64,000 bases of DNA from UBA7803 sp963822255. GTDB taxonomy: Bacteria > Pseudomonadota > Gammaproteobacteria > Pseudomonadales > Azotimanducaceae. A model generated the notes under the pieces. That model saw only the letters and a list, made by a program, of their open reading frames with translations. It was not told where the DNA came from and searched no databases. A program made the translations under genes and the position numbers. Shown one piece after another: positions 54,449 to 63,903 of this stretch (the first letter of the stretch is position 1; every line of letters begins with the position of its first letter). The DNA lies in the NCBI GenBank assembly GCA_963822255.1, contig CAWGGV010000001.1, positions 372,001-436,000 of the forward strand, in the 5' to 3' direction.

Positions 54449-55128
54449 CGTTCGGCGATGGTGCTGCGCAGCAGGCGTTCACCGCGGGCGCCGGCCGTCG
54501 CTCCGCATGCGGAAACCGCAGCGTCGAAGCACCAGATGGCCGCCGGAGGCAGGTTGCGCCACACCCGCGCAGCGCGCCGCGCCAGCACGTTGCCCCGTGA
54601 CAGCGTGCGCCGCGGCAGCGGGCAGCGCAGACCGTAGGTGTACTGCACCATCGTGGCGCCGTCTTCCAGCACTTTGCCGATACCGTACATGAGCCGCGCT
54701 CGCTGCACCGGCGTCATGGCCAGCAGCGGCAGACTGGAGACAACGGCCTTTACCGGCTGGTCGACGTCGTGATCGGCGAGAAGGCGCGGCAGCCGGCAGG
54801 CGTCACCGCACAGCACCCGACAGTCGGGGAAGCGTCGGCGCAGGCACCGGGCCAGCAGCGCGTCACGTTCGACGATGATCAGTTGACGGGGGTCGAGACC
54901 CGCGCACAGCAGGCCCTCGGTGATGCTGCCGGTGCCACCGCCGAGCTCCACCACCAGACCGGCCCCGCCAGGAACCTCGCGCGCCATGGCCGACGCCAGG
55001 GCCATGCCGCTCGGCGCCAGCGCGCCGACCCGCCGCGGTGCCCGCAGCCAGGCGCTCCACAACATGCCGCCGTCGCTCAGCCGGCGGCGCAGGGTAGGTT
55101 CGCGGACGTCCGCCTGCTGCATGGCCAT
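54445..55128 (-). CDS. phospholipid N-methyltransferase-like protein (COG3963)
   Basis: About 227 residues from ATG 55128 (ATG 55122 or 55179 possible). GLVVELGGGTGSITEGLL is a SAM-binding motif I, with VERDALLARCL after it, close to PmtA-type enzymes and rRNA dimethylases. LGP-like segments APSGMALASAMA and VVSSLPLLAMTP fit COG3963. It may methylate phosphatidylethanolamine, but that is inference. It sits between KAS III and the antiporter. Confidence 0.75.
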   Translation of the reverse strand: MAMQQADVREPTLRRRLSDGGMLWSAWLRAPRRVGALAPSGMALASAMAREVPGGAGLVVELGGGTGSITEGLLCAGLDPRQLIIVERDALLARCLRRRFPDCRVLCGDACRLPRLLADHDVDQPVKAVVSSLPLLAMTPVQRARLMYGIGKVLEDGATMVQYTYGLRCPLPRRTLSRGNVLARRAARVWRNLPPAAIWCFDAAVSACGATAGARGERLLRSTIAER

Positions 55129-55284
55129 GACCGTGGCATCGCTCCTCTGTGTGCGTGGGTCAGCGGCATAGCGGCGCATCAGACCACAGCCGTCGGCCAG
55201 CCAACAAGACGTCACCGGCGGCCCGGACCCTCGAGTGTCGGTCGTCGGTGCAAGATCCGTACACGTTCTGCGCCTGGGGCAACG

Positions 55285-56424
55285 TCAGACCCGGCGGACC
55301 ACCAGGCTGCCGATGGAATAGCCGGCGCCGAACGAGCAGATCACGCCGTGATCACCGCGCTCGAAATCGTCGTGGTACAGGCAGAAGGCGATGATCGAGC
55401 CGGCGGAGGCGGTGTTGGCGAACTCGTCCAGCACCACCGGCGCCTCCGACTGATCGGCGTCGCGCCCGAGCAGCAGACGGATGATGAGCTCGTTCATGTT
55501 GAGGTTCGCCTGGTGCAGCCACCAGCGGCGGATATCGGCGACGCCCAGGCCGAGCTCCGCGACCTGCTGCTCGAGGTGCTCGGCAGCCATGGGGCAGACC
55601 TCTTTGAACACCTTGCGGCCGTTCTGGTGGAATAGATTCGCCGGCCCGAACGGGTCGCTGTCCTCGGCGCGGGCGAGGTAGCCGAAGTTCGAACGGATGT
55701 TGTTGGAGTACAGCGTGCGGGCGCGCCCGCCCAGCACCTGGAAGCGCCGCGGCGCGGCGCTGTGCTCGGCCCGCTCGAGCACCACAGCGGTGCTGACGTC
55801 ACCGAAGATGAAGTGACTGTCCCGGTCGGTGTAGTTGACCTGAGGGGACGTGAGCTCGGGATTCACCACCAGCACCGCCTTCGCCGAGCCGGCACGGATG
55901 GCGTCGACCGCGCGCTGCAGGGCGAAGGTGGCAGCCGAACAGGCCACCAGCATATCGAAGGCGAAGCCGTCGATGCCGAGAGCGTGCTGCACCTCGATGG
56001 CGATGGCGGGGTAGGCGCGCTCGGTATAGGCACAGGACACGATCACCATGTCGATGCCGACGGCGCTGCCGTCGGCGTTCAGCCGGCCGGCCGCCTCGAG
56101 AGCCGGCCGCGCCGAATTGAGCGCGATCTCGGCCTGGTGTGACAGCTCGGCTTCTCCGCGGGTCGGAATCCGGGGGCGCATGCGGTCGATGTCGAGGATA
56201 CCGTCCTTGACGTAGGCATAGCGGCTCTTGATGCCCGACGCCTTGTCGATGAAGCCGGCACTGGAGGGCGGTTTTTCGGCAAGCTCACCGGCCGCGATTG
56301 CGGCGGCGTTCGCCGCATTGAAGCGCTCGGCCCATGCGTTGTAACTGTCGACCAGCTCGGCGTTCGTGATCCGGTGCTCCGGATGCCACAGCCCGGCACC
56401 GCTGATGACGACGTCGTGGCTCAT
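55285..56424 (-). CDS. beta-ketoacyl-ACP synthase III family protein
   Basis: 379 residues. The KAS III triad is intact: Cys in DMLVACSAATFAL, His in WWLHQANLNM and Asn in FANTASAGSI, with a C-terminal GAGYSIGSLV. The N-terminal 60 residues (ELVDSYNAWAERFN, then the alanine-rich helix) are longer than in E. coli FabH, as in the FabH-like branch of Pseudomonas and Xanthomonas. Starts fatty acid synthesis or primes a special chain. It is not in the pigment cluster. Start ATG 56424, 7 bases after the folE2 stop. Confidence 0.9.
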   Translation of the reverse strand: MSHDVVISGAGLWHPEHRITNAELVDSYNAWAERFNAANAAAIAAGELAEKPPSSAGFIDKASGIKSRYAYVKDGILDIDRMRPRIPTRGEAELSHQAEIALNSARPALEAAGRLNADGSAVGIDMVIVSCAYTERAYPAIAIEVQHALGIDGFAFDMLVACSAATFALQRAVDAIRAGSAKAVLVVNPELTSPQVNYTDRDSHFIFGDVSTAVVLERAEHSAAPRRFQVLGGRARTLYSNNIRSNFGYLARAEDSDPFGPANLFHQNGRKVFKEVCPMAAEHLEQQVAELGLGVADIRRWWLHQANLNMNELIIRLLLGRDADQSEAPVVLDEFANTASAGSIIAFCLYHDDFERGDHGVICSFGAGYSIGSLVVRRV

Positions 56425-56431
56425 TGGTCGG

Positions 56432-57382
56432 TCAGGGAAGAGACCGGTAGCCGCCTTCCACCCCTTTGGTGAAGACGCTGACCGCATCGTGGGCGTGCAG
56501 ACTCTCGTGATGCTCCAGCCGTACCCAGAAATCCTCGAGACGCGGGTCCATGGCCAGGCTGCCCTTGAGCTTGCGTCCGGCATCTTCGACGAACATGAGG
56601 TTCTGGCCGTTCAGGCGCGCGAACTCCTGCTCGTCCTCGCGCTTCACCGCCGTCTGCACGGGGGTCTTGAGAATCGCTTCCACCTCGTCCACCAGGTCGG
56701 TGAGGGGGAACGTCTCGAGGCCTTCCGCGAGCCGCACCCGAAGCCGTGCCGTGCTGCGCTGGCTGTGAGGCGTGGCCACGATCCCCTGCTCGCTGCCCAG
56801 CCACTCACGGACCGCGCCGGCGTCGATCTTGCCGTCACCGCCGAAGTCCTGCTCGAACTGCTGCTGAATGAGCTGGCGCGCCAGCGCCGCGGAGCAGGGG
56901 CACGTGGACGAGTACTGCACGGCCAGTTCGAGCTCGAGGGCAATCTCACCCCGGCACAGTGTTCCGCGGATGGTGACGGGGTAGGCGTTCCAGCCGGAGA
57001 AATCCGTGACCAGCGCTTTGCGTCTCAGCACGTAGTCGAAATCGAACTGCACGAAGGCCTGGGTGCTGAGGTCGCGATGGGATTCCAGCAGGCTCGCGAG
57101 CATGAGCTTCAGCCCGGCCGCCGACAGCGGGCGGGTCTCGGAGTGCTCGTCGAGGATCAGGTACAGCCGCGACATATGGATGCCTTTTGCGAGCTCGTCA
57201 TCCAGATCCACGTAAATCTGCACTTCGCTCTGAACGCCGCGGACGACGGCGCCGTCGCGGATCATGAGCGGCTGGCGGATGCCGCTCATGCCCACCCAGT
57301 CGAGGGATTCGAGCGGACTCTCGAGGGCATGACGCGCCACGTCGGGTAGCTCGCCGAGCGGAATGATACCGGGCTTGTTCAC
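56432..57382 (-). CDS. folE2: GTP cyclohydrolase FolE2
   Basis: Type IB GTP cyclohydrolase that makes dihydroneopterin triphosphate for folate or queuosine and works with metals other than zinc. About 316 residues if it starts at GTG 57382 (VNKPGIIPLGELPDV), which fits the family better than the upstream ATG 57451. The metal-binding Cys lies in SSTCPCSAALARQ, and HSQRSTARLRVRL and the C-terminal DFWVRLEHHESLHAHDA segment are typical. Often induced by zinc limitation, but I see no clear Zur box here. Confidence 0.93.
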   Translation of the reverse strand: MNKPGIIPLGELPDVARHALESPLESLDWVGMSGIRQPLMIRDGAVVRGVQSEVQIYVDLDDELAKGIHMSRLYLILDEHSETRPLSAAGLKLMLASLLESHRDLSTQAFVQFDFDYVLRRKALVTDFSGWNAYPVTIRGTLCRGEIALELELAVQYSSTCPCSAALARQLIQQQFEQDFGGDGKIDAGAVREWLGSEQGIVATPHSQRSTARLRVRLAEGLETFPLTDLVDEVEAILKTPVQTAVKREDEQEFARLNGQNLMFVEDAGRKLKGSLAMDPRLEDFWVRLEHHESLHAHDAVSVFTKGVEGGYRSLP

Positions 57383-57484
57383 GCTGGTGATCTCATCGTG
57401 CTGCACGAGGGTGGCCCGCGATTGTAACCAACGGTAACGGGGGGGCGCCATCCCGGTTTTCTTACCTGCGCGTGGGCTCTTGCA

Positions 57485-57512
57485 GATCGCGGCCGGAGGC
57501 CGCTCCCACAGG
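57485..57512. repeat. REP-like palindromic element, single copy
   Basis: Contains GCGGCCGGAGGCCGC followed by TCCCACA, the same core as the two units at 12031-12120. It lies in the short gap just after the Trm112 gene stop. Confidence 0.7.
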
Positions 57513-57514
57513 CG

Positions 57515-57712
57515 TCAGTCCTTGAGAGACGCACGTTCCGCATCGCTGAGCTGACGGGCTTCCTCCTCCAGCATGACGGGAATGCCGTCCCGGATCGGGT
57601 ACGCCAATCCGCTCGCCCGGCACCACAGCTCGTCGCGCTCCTTGCGGTACACGAGTGAGGCCTTACTTACGGGACACACCAGGATTTCCAGCAGTTTGGA
57701 GTCGATGGGCAT
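57515..57712 (-). CDS. Trm112-family zinc-ribbon-like protein
   Basis: 65 residues of the Trm112/YcaR family (UPF0434). ILVCPVSKASLVY and LWCRASGLAYPIRDGIPVML are the conserved halves; only one Cys of each pair of the eukaryotic zinc site remains, as is usual in bacteria. Bacterial members are thought to partner methyltransferases or glycolipid enzymes. It follows purA by 10 bases. Confidence 0.92.
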   Translation of the reverse strand: MPIDSKLLEILVCPVSKASLVYRKERDELWCRASGLAYPIRDGIPVMLEEEARQLSDAERASLKD

Positions 57713-57722
57713 GTCGATTACC

Positions 57723-59018
57723 TCACGGCTTGAACGGGTCCTTCAGGATGATGGTCTCTGCCCGGTCCGGGCCGGTGGAGATGATGTCGATGCTGATGCC
57801 GACGGATTCCTCGATGCGCTTGAGGTACGCCTTGGCCTGGTCCGGAAGGTCATCGAAATTGCGGATGCCCAGGGTCGACGTACGCCAGCCGGGCAGCTCC
57901 TCGTAGACGGGCTTGATGTCGGCGTAGTACTCGCTGGCGAAGCGCGCCGTGCCTTTCTGTCCCGCGCCGGTCTGATAGTCCACACAGATGCGCAGGGTCT
58001 CCAGCCCGTCGAGCACGTCCAGCTTGGTGATGCACAGGCCGGAGATGGAGTTGATCTGCACGGCCTGACGCAAGGCCACCGCGTCGAACCAGCCGCAGCG
58101 GCGTGGCCGGCCGGTGGTGGAGCCGAACTCGTGGCCGCGCTCCGCGAGCCGCGCGCCGACGTCGTCGAACAGCTCCGTTGGAAACGGGCCCGATCCCACC
58201 CGGGTGGAGTAGGCCTTGGTGATGCCGAGCACATAGTCGAGATAGCGGGGCCCGAAGCCGCTGCCCACCGCCGTGCCGCCGGCGGTGGTGTTGGAGGAGG
58301 TGACGAACGGATAGGTGCCGAGATCCACGTCCAGCAATGCCCCCTGGGCGCCTTCGAACAGCAGGTTCTCCCCCGCTTCCCGAAGCTCGTGCAGCAGCGC
58401 CACGATATCGGCCACCATCGGCTCGATCTGCTCCGCGACCTGCTGGCACCGTTCCAGGGTCTCGCCGAAGTCCACGGGGTCGGTGTGGTAGTACCGGGTC
58501 AGCATGAAGTTGTGGTACTCCATCACCTCCGCCAGCTTGGCGGCGAAACCCTGCCAGTAGAACAGGTCGCCCAGGCGGACGCCCCGGCGCGCGGCCTTGT
58601 CCTCGTAGGCGGGGCCGATGCCCCGGCCGGTGGTGCCGATCTTCTGCTCGCCCCGGGCAGTTTCGCGCACCTGGTCGAGCTTGACGTGGTACGGCAGGAT
58701 CAACGGGCAGGCCGGGCTGATGCGCAGGCGTTCGCGCACGGGCACGCCGCGCTCCTCGAGACCCTTGACCTCGGCCAGCAGCGACTCCGGCTCCAGCACC
58801 ACGCCATTGCCGATGAAGCAGCGCACGTCGGGGCGCAGGATGCCCGACGGAATGAGGTGCAGGATGGTCTTGACGCCATCGATGACCAGGGTGTGGCCGG
58901 CGTTGTGGCCCCCCTGGAAGCGCACGACGGCCGCCACCCGCTCGGTGAGCAGGTCCACCACCTTCCCCTTGCCCTCGTCACCCCACTGGGTGCCGATCAC
59001 GACCACACTTCGGCCCAT
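57723..59018 (-). CDS. purA: adenylosuccinate synthase
   Basis: PurA, 431 residues, converts IMP, GTP and aspartate to adenylosuccinate. VVIGTQWGDEGKGKVVD is the GTP/P-loop region, FQGGHNAGHT binds IMP, and GTTGRGIGPAYEDK, EGAQGALLDVDLGTYPFVTSSNT and the ATTLR-like SSTTGRPRRCGWFD loop follow. ATG 59018 lies 15 bases after hisZ. Confidence 0.98.
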   Translation of the reverse strand: MGRSVVVIGTQWGDEGKGKVVDLLTERVAAVVRFQGGHNAGHTLVIDGVKTILHLIPSGILRPDVRCFIGNGVVLEPESLLAEVKGLEERGVPVRERLRISPACPLILPYHVKLDQVRETARGEQKIGTTGRGIGPAYEDKAARRGVRLGDLFYWQGFAAKLAEVMEYHNFMLTRYYHTDPVDFGETLERCQQVAEQIEPMVADIVALLHELREAGENLLFEGAQGALLDVDLGTYPFVTSSNTTAGGTAVGSGFGPRYLDYVLGITKAYSTRVGSGPFPTELFDDVGARLAERGHEFGSTTGRPRRCGWFDAVALRQAVQINSISGLCITKLDVLDGLETLRICVDYQTGAGQKGTARFASEYYADIKPVYEELPGWRTSTLGIRNFDDLPDQAKAYLKRIEESVGISIDIISTGPDRAETIILKDPFKP

Positions 59019-59033
59019 GATTCGCTTACCTGT

Positions 59034-60215
59034 TCAGATCAGCGGCCGGACGGTCCATGTGCCGTCGGCCTCGATGAGAATACGATCGCAGCGCTCGGGA
59101 GGCTGTTCCCGCTCGCCCACCGCGCACACGACGATTTCTCCGGCTGCCCGCAGGCGGTTCAGCTCCGCAAGCAGATCATCGCGCCGTTCGCCGGCCAGGA
59201 GGCGCGGGCCCTGGCTCTGCCACGGCAACCACACGGCACCTTCGGGGTCGCCGGTCGCCGGCAGAAGCTGCTTCAGGCTGACGTCGAAGCCGGTGGCCGG
59301 CCGGGCGCGGCCGAACGCGGCACCGATGCCATCGTAGCGTCCGCCCCGCGCCAACGCGCTGCCCCGTTCAGCCTGATAAGCCGAGAACACCGCGCCGTTG
59401 TGATAGCCGTATCCGGCCAGCTCGGCAACGTCGAACCGCAATTCCACTGCCGGACAGCGCGCGGCCACCAGGTCCGCCAGGTGCTCGAGCGCGTCGAGGG
59501 CCCGGGCCACGGCGGCCGGCGCGGCGGACAGCGCGGCACGCGCCTCCGCCAGCACGCTGCGGCGCCCCATCAACGTGGGCAGCCGCACCGCCATGTCGCG
59601 GCCCGGTCGCTCGCCCAGCAGCCGGGCGATGTCGGTCTCGGACTTGCTCTGCAAGGCGGAGAACAACGCCGCCTCCTCCTCCGGGGTGAGCTTCATGGGC
59701 TTCACCAGCCCGTGATAGATGCCCATGTGTCCCAGCACCAGCACCGGCGCGTCGACCGCGGCAGCGCGCAGCACGTCCAGCATGAGGGCGATCACCTCGG
59801 CGTCCGCGGCGAGGGTCTCGGCGCCGAAGATCTCGGCCCCTGCCTTCAGCGGTACCCGGGTGTCGAGCGCGGCCGCCGGGTTGGCGTGCACCACGCTGCC
59901 CGCATAGCACAGGCGCCGGACACCTTCACCGGGCAGGCTGTGCGCGTCGATCCGCGCCGCCTGAGAGGTCATGTCGGCGCGCACGCCGAGCATGCGGCCG
60001 CTGCGCTGGTCGATGGCTTTGACCGTCTGCAGGTCCATGTCGCTGCCGGTGCCCACGAGCAGCGAGTCCAGGTACTCGATGACGGGGGGGTCCACGTACT
60101 CGAAGCCCCAGGTGCGGAACACGTCCAGAACCCGGCGCCGGATCTGCTCGAGCTGCCACGCCTCCGGCGGCAGCAGCTCGTCCACGCCCTCGGGCAGCCT
60201 CCAGTGTCTGATCAC
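59034..60215 (-). CDS. hisZ: ATP phosphoribosyltransferase regulatory subunit
   Basis: HisZ, 393 residues, a histidyl-tRNA-synthetase paralogue that activates the short form of HisG in histidine synthesis. The catalytic-fold segments LPEGVDELLPPEAW, FEYVDPPVIEYLDSLL, LGVRADMTSQAARI and LARGGRYDGIGAAFG are seen; there is no anticodon-binding domain. HisG itself is not in the window. Standard hflC-DUF2065-hisZ-purA order. Confidence 0.95.
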   Translation of the reverse strand: MIRHWRLPEGVDELLPPEAWQLEQIRRRVLDVFRTWGFEYVDPPVIEYLDSLLVGTGSDMDLQTVKAIDQRSGRMLGVRADMTSQAARIDAHSLPGEGVRRLCYAGSVVHANPAAALDTRVPLKAGAEIFGAETLAADAEVIALMLDVLRAAAVDAPVLVLGHMGIYHGLVKPMKLTPEEEAALFSALQSKSETDIARLLGERPGRDMAVRLPTLMGRRSVLAEARAALSAAPAAVARALDALEHLADLVAARCPAVELRFDVAELAGYGYHNGAVFSAYQAERGSALARGGRYDGIGAAFGRARPATGFDVSLKQLLPATGDPEGAVWLPWQSQGPRLLAGERRDDLLAELNRLRAAGEIVVCAVGEREQPPERCDRILIEADGTWTVRPLI

Positions 60216-60228
60216 CTGGCCACCGCCA

Positions 60229-60414
60229 CTAATGAACCACGTACAGCAGCACGGTGCCGGCCACCATGCTCGCGAATCCCACCAGGCGCATGGTTCGGTC
60301 GTCCACCTGAGCCAGGGACAATGCCATGTCGCGCCAGCGGCGGGGATAGAGGAACGGCACGATGCCCTCGATCACCAGCACGAGGCACAGGGCGATACCC
60401 AGCTCTCTGAACAT
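60229..60414 (-). CDS. DUF2065 (YjeT-like) membrane protein
   Basis: 61 residues with two hydrophobic segments (LGIALCLVLVIEGIVPFLY and VGFASMVAGTVLLYVV) joined by PRRWRDMALSLAQVDDRTMR. Always between hflC and hisZ/purA in many gammaproteobacteria. Function unknown. Confidence 0.93.
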   Translation of the reverse strand: MFRELGIALCLVLVIEGIVPFLYPRRWRDMALSLAQVDDRTMRLVGFASMVAGTVLLYVVH

Positions 60415-60459
60415 TGCAGGCCTTCCGTCACGAGATCTCCGTCACCCGGCGGGTGAAGG

Positions 60460-61338
60460 TCAGGGTTTGTCAGCCGAGTTTTCTTCCAGGTACTTGAAGA
60501 ATTCGCTGTTCGGGTCGAGCACCAGCATGTCGCTCTTGTCCTTGAAGACGTTTGTGTACGCGTTGATGCTGCGGTAGAACTGATAAAACTCCGGATCTTT
60601 ACCGTAGGCCGCGGCATAGACTGTGGCGGCCTTGGCGTCGCCCTCACCGCGGGTCTGCTGGGCCTGGCGGTACGCCTCGGCTTCGATCACCACCGTCTGC
60701 CGCTCCGCGTCGGCGCGGATGCCGCGCGCCAGCTCGCTGCCGGTGGCGCGATACTGCTTGGCCTCGATCTGCCGCTCGGAGTTCATGCGGTCGTAGACCG
60801 CGCTCGACACCTCCGCCGGCAGCTCGATGCGCTTGACCCGGACGTCGATGACCTCGATACCGGCCGCCTGCTCCATCACCGAATTGAGCTGCTTGGTCAG
60901 ATTGACCATGAGCTGATCCCGCTCGCCGGAGACCACCTCGTGCATGTCGCGCTGGCTGATCTCGTTGCGCAGCCCCTCGTTGATACGTTCCTGAAGGATC
61001 CGCTCTCCAACGGCCTCGTCGAACTTGGTGGCCTCGTAAAAGCGCAGGACGTTGTTGATACGCCACTTCGCGTAGGAGTCCACGATCAGCGGCTTCTTCT
61101 CCATGGTGAAGTAGGTCTCCGCCTGGGAGTCGAGGGTGAGAACCCGCCCGTCCGCGTACTTCACCGCGTCGGCGATGGGCGCCTTCCAGTGCAGGCCGGC
61201 CTTCACGTCCGCCTCGTGGACGGCGCCGAAGCGCAGCAGGATCGCCCGATCCGTCTGGTGCACGGTGTAGACGCTGTCCATGACCACCAACACGATGACC
61301 ACGGCGAAAACGATGATGATGACGTTGCGCACGTTCAT
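60460..61338 (-). CDS. hflC: HflC, FtsH modulator subunit
   Basis: 292 residues. One N-terminal membrane helix (VIIIVFAVVIVLVVMDSVYTV), then the SPFH/band 7 domain (QTDRAILLRFGAV, GLHWKAPIADAV) and a coiled-coil helix rich in Glu and Arg (IRADAERQTVVIEAEAYRQAQQTRGEGDA). With HflK it forms the cage that encloses and moderates the FtsH protease in the inner membrane. ATG 61338, 16 bases after hflK. Confidence 0.97.
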   Translation of the reverse strand: MNVRNVIIIVFAVVIVLVVMDSVYTVHQTDRAILLRFGAVHEADVKAGLHWKAPIADAVKYADGRVLTLDSQAETYFTMEKKPLIVDSYAKWRINNVLRFYEATKFDEAVGERILQERINEGLRNEISQRDMHEVVSGERDQLMVNLTKQLNSVMEQAAGIEVIDVRVKRIELPAEVSSAVYDRMNSERQIEAKQYRATGSELARGIRADAERQTVVIEAEAYRQAQQTRGEGDAKAATVYAAAYGKDPEFYQFYRSINAYTNVFKDKSDMLVLDPNSEFFKYLEENSADKP

Positions 61339-61354
61339 TGGAATGTCGGCCCCG

Positions 61355-62488
61355 TTACCGCGTGTCCCGCACCCGGCCGCTCTGAGCGTGGTTGTTCAAC
61401 TGCTGCGAAACGGCGTCGCTGATCTGCCGGATGTCGTCCTGAGTCAACCCGCCGATGCCATTCGGGATGCTCTGCCGGGCCAGCCGGTCGAGCGGCAGAT
61501 ACATCACGTTGTCGCCGCCCTTCACTGCCACCATGATCTTGGTGCTGTTGCCCAGCATGGTCTCCATGGCGTCGATGTAGAGGCGATCCCGGGTCACCTT
61601 GGAGGCTTTCCGGTACTCGACGTAGAGCTTGTCGAAGCGATCCGCCTCGCCCTCGGCGCGCGCCACCACCCGATCGCGGTAGGCGTTCGCCTGCTCGACG
61701 ATCTCCTGGGCCTTGCCGCGGGCTTCCGGAATGATGCTCTCGGCGTGCGCATTGGCCTCGTTGATCAGACGTTGCTCGTCCTCCTTGGCCTTCTGCACGT
61801 CGTTGAACGCCTCGGCCACCTGCTGCGGCGGCGCGCTGCGATCGATGTTCACCTTGTCGATGTGGATCCCGGTGCCGTAGGAATCCAGGTACGACTGCAG
61901 CCGCTCCTGCACCTCGACGGCAATGGCAGCTCGGCCGGCGGTGATGACGTCGTCCATGGCCGAGCTCCCCACCACGTGGCGTAAGGCGCTCTCGGTGGCC
62001 TGGCTCAGGCTCATCCGCGGCGACCGCACATTGACGAGGTACGCCACGGGGTCCGCCACCACGTACTGCACCGTGATCGCCACGTCGACGATGTTCTCGT
62101 CCTCGGTGAGCATCAGCGCCTGGTGATTGTTGGAGTTCACCCGGGTGACGTTGACCTTCTCCACGTCGTCCACCAGGGGCGGATTCCAGTGCAGTCCGGG
62201 CATGACCACGTCTTTCTGAACGGCGCCGAAACGAAACACCACGCCGCGTTCGCCCTGATCGATCTGATACAGGCCGGCGATGCCGTAGATGATCAGCAGG
62301 ACGACGAAAATGAGGACGAAAAGCCAGGGATTGAACCCCGAGGTTCCGCCGCCGGAGCCGCCGCCGAAGATGCCGGAGAGCTGCGCCTGCAGCTTCTTGA
62401 AGGCCTCGTCCAGGTCGGGCGGACCCTGGTCGCCCCGGTTACCCCACGGATCCTTACCGCCGCCCCCGCCGGGTTCGTTCCAAGCCAT
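61355..62488 (-). CDS. hflK: HflK, FtsH modulator subunit
   Basis: 377 residues. The Gly/Pro-rich N-terminus MAWNEPGGGGGKDPWGNRG is typical, followed by one membrane helix (PWLFVLIFVVLLIIYGIAGLY), the band 7 domain (QIDQGERGVVFRFGAV) and coiled coil. Partner of HflC. ATG 62488 is chosen on the conserved N-terminus. The open frame of the upstream hflX reads into this gene, which I attribute to a frameshift there. Confidence 0.97.
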   Translation of the reverse strand: MAWNEPGGGGGKDPWGNRGDQGPPDLDEAFKKLQAQLSGIFGGGSGGGTSGFNPWLFVLIFVVLLIIYGIAGLYQIDQGERGVVFRFGAVQKDVVMPGLHWNPPLVDDVEKVNVTRVNSNNHQALMLTEDENIVDVAITVQYVVADPVAYLVNVRSPRMSLSQATESALRHVVGSSAMDDVITAGRAAIAVEVQERLQSYLDSYGTGIHIDKVNIDRSAPPQQVAEAFNDVQKAKEDEQRLINEANAHAESIIPEARGKAQEIVEQANAYRDRVVARAEGEADRFDKLYVEYRKASKVTRDRLYIDAMETMLGNSTKIMVAVKGGDNVMYLPLDRLARQSIPNGIGGLTQDDIRQISDAVSQQLNNHAQSGRVRDTR

Positions 62489-62555
62489 TCAATAACGCTC
62501 CATACGCTGCTCGCTTCTCGCGAAGCCGACGCTTTCGTCGGGCCGGCGCGGAATT

Positions 62556-63894
62556 TTAGGGACGCCCCTGCGGCGGCGCAACAAAGCCGCCGTGGTGGGG
62601 TGCGCTCGTGGTGAAGCCTGCCGCTCCGGGCACCCGGACCGGCGCCGCGCGCGGCGAGACGTCCGAGCAGGTCGCCGTCCGCTTGTATGGTCAGTGCCAG
62701 ACTGCCGTCCTCGCGGACGGTCTCGCCGAGCACGGCGCCGGCGGCATAGAGCCACGCGCGGACGGCGCCTTCATCCGGTGTCAGCAGCACTTCCACCGGC
62801 GCGCTGACGCCAAGGCGCTCGGCCACGGCGCCGATCAGCCCGTCGAGCCCCCGACCGGTGCGAGCGCTCACCGCCACCGCATTGCCCGGCGGCAGATCGC
62901 GCCACGCCCCATCCGGGAGCGTATCGATCTTGTTGTAGACCGTGAGCGTGGGAATGTCCGCTGCGCCGATTTCCTCGAGCACCGCCTGCACCTGACGCAT
63001 GCGCGCATCGACGTCCTCGGTGCCGGCATCGACCACGTGCAACAGCAGGTCGGCGCCCGCCACCTCTTCCAGGGTCGCTTTGAACGCCTCCACCAGTGAG
63101 TGGGGCAGATCGCTGATGAATCCCACGGTGTCCGCCAGCACCGCGTCGCCCACGCCGGGGACGGGCAGGCGCCGCATGGTGGGATCGAGAGTGGCGAACA
63201 GCTTATTCTCCGTCGTCACGTGTGCTTCGGTCAGGGCGTTGAACAACGTCGACTTACCGGCGTTGGTGTACCCGACCAGCGAGACCGTGCGCACATGGCC
63301 GCGGCGACGCCGGCGGCGCCCCTGGCTGCGCCGTTCCGCCACGGTCCCCAACTTCTTCTTCAGCCCCTTGATGCGCTCGCCGATCATCCGTTGGTCCAGC
63401 TCGAGCTGAGTCTCCCCGGCGCCGCGCAGGCCGATGCCGCCCTTCTGCCGATCGAGGTGGGTCCAGCCGCGGACCAGCCGGGTCTGCGCGTGACTGAGCT
63501 GAGCCAGCTCCACCTGAAGCTGGCCCTCGTAGGTGCGCGCCCGGTCGGCGAAGATGTGGAGAATCAGCTCGGTGCGGGTCATCACCCGGCAGTCCAGGCG
63601 CTTCTCGAGGTTGCGTTGCTGCCCGGCCGACAGCTCGTGGTTGACCAGCAGAAGCGAAGCCTGCACTTCGGCCAGTTCGGCGGCGATCTCGGCAAGCTTG
63701 CCTTCGCCCACGTACCAGCGCGGATGCGGCACCGGACGCCGCGCAGTGACCACGGTGGCCACGTCGATGACGGCACTACGGGCCAGCTCCACGCATTCGG
63801 CCACCGAATCCAGCGGCTCGTCGGGGCTTTGACGGTCGAAGTTGACGTGCAGCAGAACCGCTCTGCGGCCTGCTTCGGGACGTTCGAAAAACAA
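62556..63894 (-). CDS. hflX: ribosome-associated GTPase HflX, probable 3' frameshift
   Basis: About 445 residues. The N-terminal HflX domain (VATVVTARRPVPHPRWYVGEGKLAEI) precedes a helical hairpin (KGGIGLRGAGETQLELD) and the G domain: G1 GYTNAGKST, G3 DTVGFISDLP, G4 NKID, G5 VSARTG. HflX splits stalled ribosomes. The start is TTG 63894 behind GAGGAG. As written the frame would overlap hflK by almost 200 bases; one extra base near 62620-62645 removed gives a stop at 62556, clear of hflK. The exact position of that shift is not certain. Confidence 0.92.
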
Positions 63895-63903
63895 TATCGC
63901 TCC

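Noticed and set aside
57573..60410. A 945-codon open frame on the plus strand opposite purA and hisZ
   Set aside because: It lies antisense to two unmistakable housekeeping genes and is His/Gln/Arg/Gly-rich without domains, the usual shadow frame in GC-rich DNA.
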